Assembly: GCF_002214525.1 (NCBI RefSeq) | Contig: NZ_CP015104.1 | Coordinates: forward strand, 248,001-312,000 | DNA: 64,000 nucleotides | Origin: Thermococcus sp. P6 | GTDB taxonomy: Archaea; Methanobacteriota_B; Thermococci; Thermococcales; Thermococcaceae | Reading direction: 5' to 3' | Shown here: one piece after another, positions 61,441-64,000 of the stretch | Numbering within the stretch: position 1 is the stretch's first letter | How the letters are laid out: the number at the start of each line of letters is the position of its first letter | Made by a program: the position numbers and the translations under genes | The notes under the pieces: generated by a model | Told to the model about the DNA's origin: nothing | The model's input: only the letters and a program-made list of their open reading frames with translations | Databases searched by the model: none

Positions 61441-62781
61441 ATGGCGAAACACTACATCCCGAACTCCGCCGGTAAGGAGGAGATGCTGAAGGAGATGGGC
61501 CTGAGATCCATTGAAGATCTCTTCTCGGACGTTCCCGGTGGAATGGTCAAGGAGTTCAACCTTCCCACAGGAAAGAGCGAATACGAGGTCTTCCTTGAGC
61601 TCGGTGAAGTCCTCTCGAAGAACAGGACGTTTCTGGAGATGCCGTCCTTTCTCGGGGCAGGGACGTACTTCCACTACATCCCGGCGCACGTCAGATACCT
61701 CATCGAGCGGAGCGAGTTTCTGACTTCCTACACCCCCTACCAGCCCGAGATAAGTCAGGGAATGCTTCAGGCCCTCTTTGAGTACCAGAGCCTGATAGGG
61801 GAGCTCGTCGGGTTGCCCGTGGTGAACTCCTCGATGTACGACTGGGGAACGGCCGTGGCTGAGGCGGCCCTGATGAGCGCCCGCGTGACGAGAAGGAAGA
61901 GGTTCGTGGTGCCGAAGCACCTCAGCCCGGAAAGGAAGAGGGTCCTCAGCACCTACACCTCCGGTCCGGGAATTGAGGTCGTTGAAGTTCCATGGGACGA
62001 AAGAGGGCAGCTCGACCTCGAAATTCTCAGGAAGGAGGCGGATGGCTCCGCGGGCGTCTACGTGGAGGTTCCCAACTTCTTCGGAATACTCGAGGAAAAC
62101 CTGAGGGAAATCGGCGAAGTGGCCCACGATGCCGGGGCCCTCTTCGTGGTGGGCGTTGATCCGACGGTACTCGGAGTGGTCGAGGCTCCCGGCGAACTCG
62201 GTGCCGATGTGGTCGTTGGGGAGGCCGCGTACTTCGGCAGCCCGATGAACTTCGGCGGACCGAGGGCGGGCATCTTTGCAACAAGGAACGACAGGAAGCT
62301 CATCCGCCAGATGCCCGGGAGGATAATCGGCATGACGGAAAGCAGGGACGGGGAGAGGGCCTTCGTTATGACGCTCCAGACGAGGGAACAGCACATAAGA
62401 CGGGCAAAGGCAACCTCGAACATATGCTCCAACGAGGCCCTCGTTGCCGTCGCTGCCGCGATACACCTCGCCAGCCTCGGGCCGGGGGGACTCAGGGAGC
62501 TTGGAGAGGTCATACTTAAAAACACAGCCTACCTTAAGAAACGCCTCTCGGAAGTCGCAGAAATCCCCTTCGAGGGAATCAACTTCAAGGACATCCCGGT
62601 GCGGTTCGAAAAGCCCTATGGGGAGATACACGAGGCCCTCCTCGAGAGGAACATCCACGGCGGGTATTACCTAAGGCCTCACTTCCCGGAGCTGGGCGAA
62701 AGCGCCCTCTTCGCCGCCACGGAGACCACGAGGAGGGAATGGGTCGATGCTCTGATAGAGGTACTGAGGGAGGTGGCCTGA
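61441..62781 (+). CDS. gcvPA: Glycine dehydrogenase (decarboxylating) subunit 1
   Basis: A 446-residue pyridoxal-phosphate-fold subunit of the split glycine-cleavage P protein. It begins [19 protein letters not shown] and has [32 protein letters not shown], and [21 protein letters not shown]. The subunit pairs with GcvPB, which carries the cofactor lysine. The ATG at 61441 follows GGTGATG; the frame opens at 61432. A TATA (ATATATTTATC) near 61390 precedes it. Confidence 0.95.
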   Translation: MAKHYIPNSAGKEEMLKEMGLRSIEDLFSDVPGGMVKEFNLPTGKSEYEVFLELGEVLSKNRTFLEMPSFLGAGTYFHYIPAHVRYLIERSEFLTSYTPYQPEISQGMLQALFEYQSLIGELVGLPVVNSSMYDWGTAVAEAALMSARVTRRKRFVVPKHLSPERKRVLSTYTSGPGIEVVEVPWDERGQLDLEILRKEADGSAGVYVEVPNFFGILEENLREIGEVAHDAGALFVVGVDPTVLGVVEAPGELGADVVVGEAAYFGSPMNFGGPRAGIFATRNDRKLIRQMPGRIIGMTESRDGERAFVMTLQTREQHIRRAKATSNICSNEALVAVAAAIHLASLGPGGLRELGEVILKNTAYLKKRLSEVAEIPFEGINFKDIPVRFEKPYGEIHEALLERNIHGGYYLRPHFPELGESALFAATETTRREWVDALIEVLREVA

Positions 62782-64000
62782 ATGTTCAGGCAGGCGAAAT
62801 GGGATGAACCGCTCATCTTCGAGCTCTCACGTGAGGGTAGAATCGGCTACACCCTCCCCCGGCCGATCGAGGACGTTAACGTCGAGATCCCCGAGAAGCT
62901 GAAGAGGAAGAGCCCGCTCAACCTTCCGGAACTCAGCGAGCCCGAGGTGGTCAAACACTACACCCGCCTGAGCGAGATGAACTACGGGGTTGACAGCGGC
63001 ATCTACCCCCTCGGCTCGTGCACCATGAAGTACAACCCGAAGATAAACGAGGAGATAGCCGGGCACCCGAAGGTGGCCTATGTTCACCCGTATCAGGACG
63101 AGAGAACCGTTCAGGGAGCACTCCGGATAATGTGGGAGCTCGAGCAGTGGCTCAAGGAGATAACCGGAATGGATCGCTTCACCTTACAGCCGGCGGCTGG
63201 AGCAAACGGCGAGTTCACGGGCGTTTCGATAATAAGGGCCTACCACCTCGACAGAGGGGATACAAAGAGGGACGAGATCCTCGTGCCGGATTCAGCCCAC
63301 GGGACGAATCCCGCAAGTGCCGCAATGGCGGGCTTCAGGGTCGTTGAGATACCCTCAAACGAGGAGGGAACCGTTGACCTTGAGGCACTCGAAAACGCGG
63401 TGAGCGATAGGACGGCGGGGCTTATGCTCACCAACCCCAACACCCTCGGCATCTTCGAGGATGAGATACTGGAGATAGCGAGGATAGTGCACGAGGCCGG
63501 GGGGTTGCTCTACTACGACGGTGCAAACCTCAACGGGGTGCTCGGTAAGATCAGGCCCGGGGATATGGGCTTTGACGTGGTCCACCTGAACCTCCACAAG
63601 ACCTTCTCCACGCCCCACGGTGGCGGCGGTCCGGGAAGCGGTCCCGTTGGTGTGAAGGACTTCCTCAGGGACTACCTGCCGGTACCCCTCGTAGGGTATG
63701 ATGAAGAAAAGGATCGCTATTACCTCGACTACGACGTTCCAAAGAGCATAGGTAAGGTAAAGGAATTCTACGGGAACTTCGCCGTCATGGTGAGGGCACT
63801 CGCTTACCTGAAGATCATGGGGCGGGAGGGCCTCAAGGAGGCCAGCGAAGTGGCGGTGCTCAACACCAACTACCTCGCCCGCAAACTCGAGGGCACGAGG
63901 GGCTACGAACTGCCCCACAAGAAGCTCAGGAAGCATGAGGTGGTATTCTCTGCGGAGCCAATGAAGAGGGAGACGGGCGTCAGTACCCTCGACGTGGCCA
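62782..64000 (+). CDS. gcvPB: Glycine dehydrogenase (decarboxylating) subunit 2, C-terminus cut by window edge
   Basis: About 406 residues of the pyridoxal-phosphate-binding subunit are visible and the frame is still open at the window end. The cofactor lysine is in [20 protein letters not shown] (about 272-291), preceded by [12 protein letters not shown] (about 171) and [10 protein letters not shown]. The ATG at 62782 begins just after the TGA of gcvPA (the stop's A is at 62781). The pair decarboxylates glycine and passes the aminomethyl group to GcvH, which is not in the window. Confidence 0.96.
   Translation, partial: MFRQAKWDEPLIFELSREGRIGYTLPRPIEDVNVEIPEKLKRKSPLNLPELSEPEVVKHYTRLSEMNYGVDSGIYPLGSCTMKYNPKINEEIAGHPKVAYVHPYQDERTVQGALRIMWELEQWLKEITGMDRFTLQPAAGANGEFTGVSIIRAYHLDRGDTKRDEILVPDSAHGTNPASAAMAGFRVVEIPSNEEGTVDLEALENAVSDRTAGLMLTNPNTLGIFEDEILEIARIVHEAGGLLYYDGANLNGVLGKIRPGDMGFDVVHLNLHKTFSTPHGGGGPGSGPVGVKDFLRDYLPVPLVGYDEEKDRYYLDYDVPKSIGKVKEFYGNFAVMVRALAYLKIMGREGLKEASEVAVLNTNYLARKLEGTRGYELPHKKLRKHEVVFSAEPMKRETGVSTLDVA

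Noticed and set aside
61426-62658. Long minus-strand open frame (410 codons) opposite gcvPA
   Set aside because: Antisense shadow; gcvPA has clear family motifs and a ribosome site, while the opposite frame has none.

Overview
The window looks like part of a hyperthermophilic archaeal chromosome of the order Thermococcales, most likely a GC-rich Thermococcus. The supporting signs are a form III RuBisCO, a 67-residue archaeal histone, a Phr-type heat-shock regulator, a TrmB-family sugar regulator, the wtpABC tungstate transporter, an RNase P Rpp21 subunit, archaeal DnaG, an archaeal 7S (SRP) RNA, a CGP-CTERM surface protein and an unlinked 5S rRNA/tRNA-Asp unit. Genes are densely packed, often overlap by 4 bases, carry GGTGA/GGAGG ribosome-binding sites, and are preceded by TTTAWA-type TATA boxes.

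Layout. Positions 1-6115 (minus) hold a type I restriction-modification operon: hsdM, an extra A+T-rich gene of unknown function, hsdS and a left-truncated hsdR. It lies next to a tRNA-Phe/tRNA-Gly pair (6346-6508). Positions 6575-8634 carry queC, pyrD and the 7S RNA. Positions 8751-12121 (plus) encode a four-subunit dye-linked L-proline dehydrogenase. Then come tRNA-Asp and 5S rRNA (minus), a CGP-CTERM protein, rnp4, a cyclase-family hydrolase, ahcY, wtpABC, and housekeeping or unknown genes up to about 23.3 kb.

Positions 23391-37453 form a carbohydrate-use locus. It contains glycerate kinase, a TrmB-like regulator, a complete ABC sugar importer, two Gfo/Idh/MocA dehydrogenases, a GT81-like glycosyltransferase, a fructokinase-like PfkB kinase, an L-fucose-isomerase-family isomerase and a glycogen-debranching-like glycosidase. 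Two related 17-bp palindromes mark its promoters, so it is probably a regulated pathway of unknown substrate. Next are a DUF835 membrane protein, a DUF371 protein, S17e, phr, rbcL, histone, a radical SAM protein, a Toprim protein, dnaG, gltX, an NSS-like transporter and glucan phosphorylase (with a Thermococcales glycolytic motif at its promoter). After these come a decayed nucleotidyltransferase gene, a degenerate phosphohexomutase-like gene, tmk, a candidate C/D box sRNA, an alpha/beta hydrolase, two MFS transporters, two glycerophosphodiesterases, a PrsW-like protease, a lipoprotein, a phosphoesterase, a HAD phosphatase, and gcvPA plus the start of gcvPB (runs off the right edge).

The best candidates for something undescribed are the extra gene inside the restriction operon, the sugar locus with its palindrome regulon, the nucleotidyltransferase/mutase decay pair upstream of tmk, and the candidate sRNA. 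All functional statements are from reading the sequence; no database search was run.
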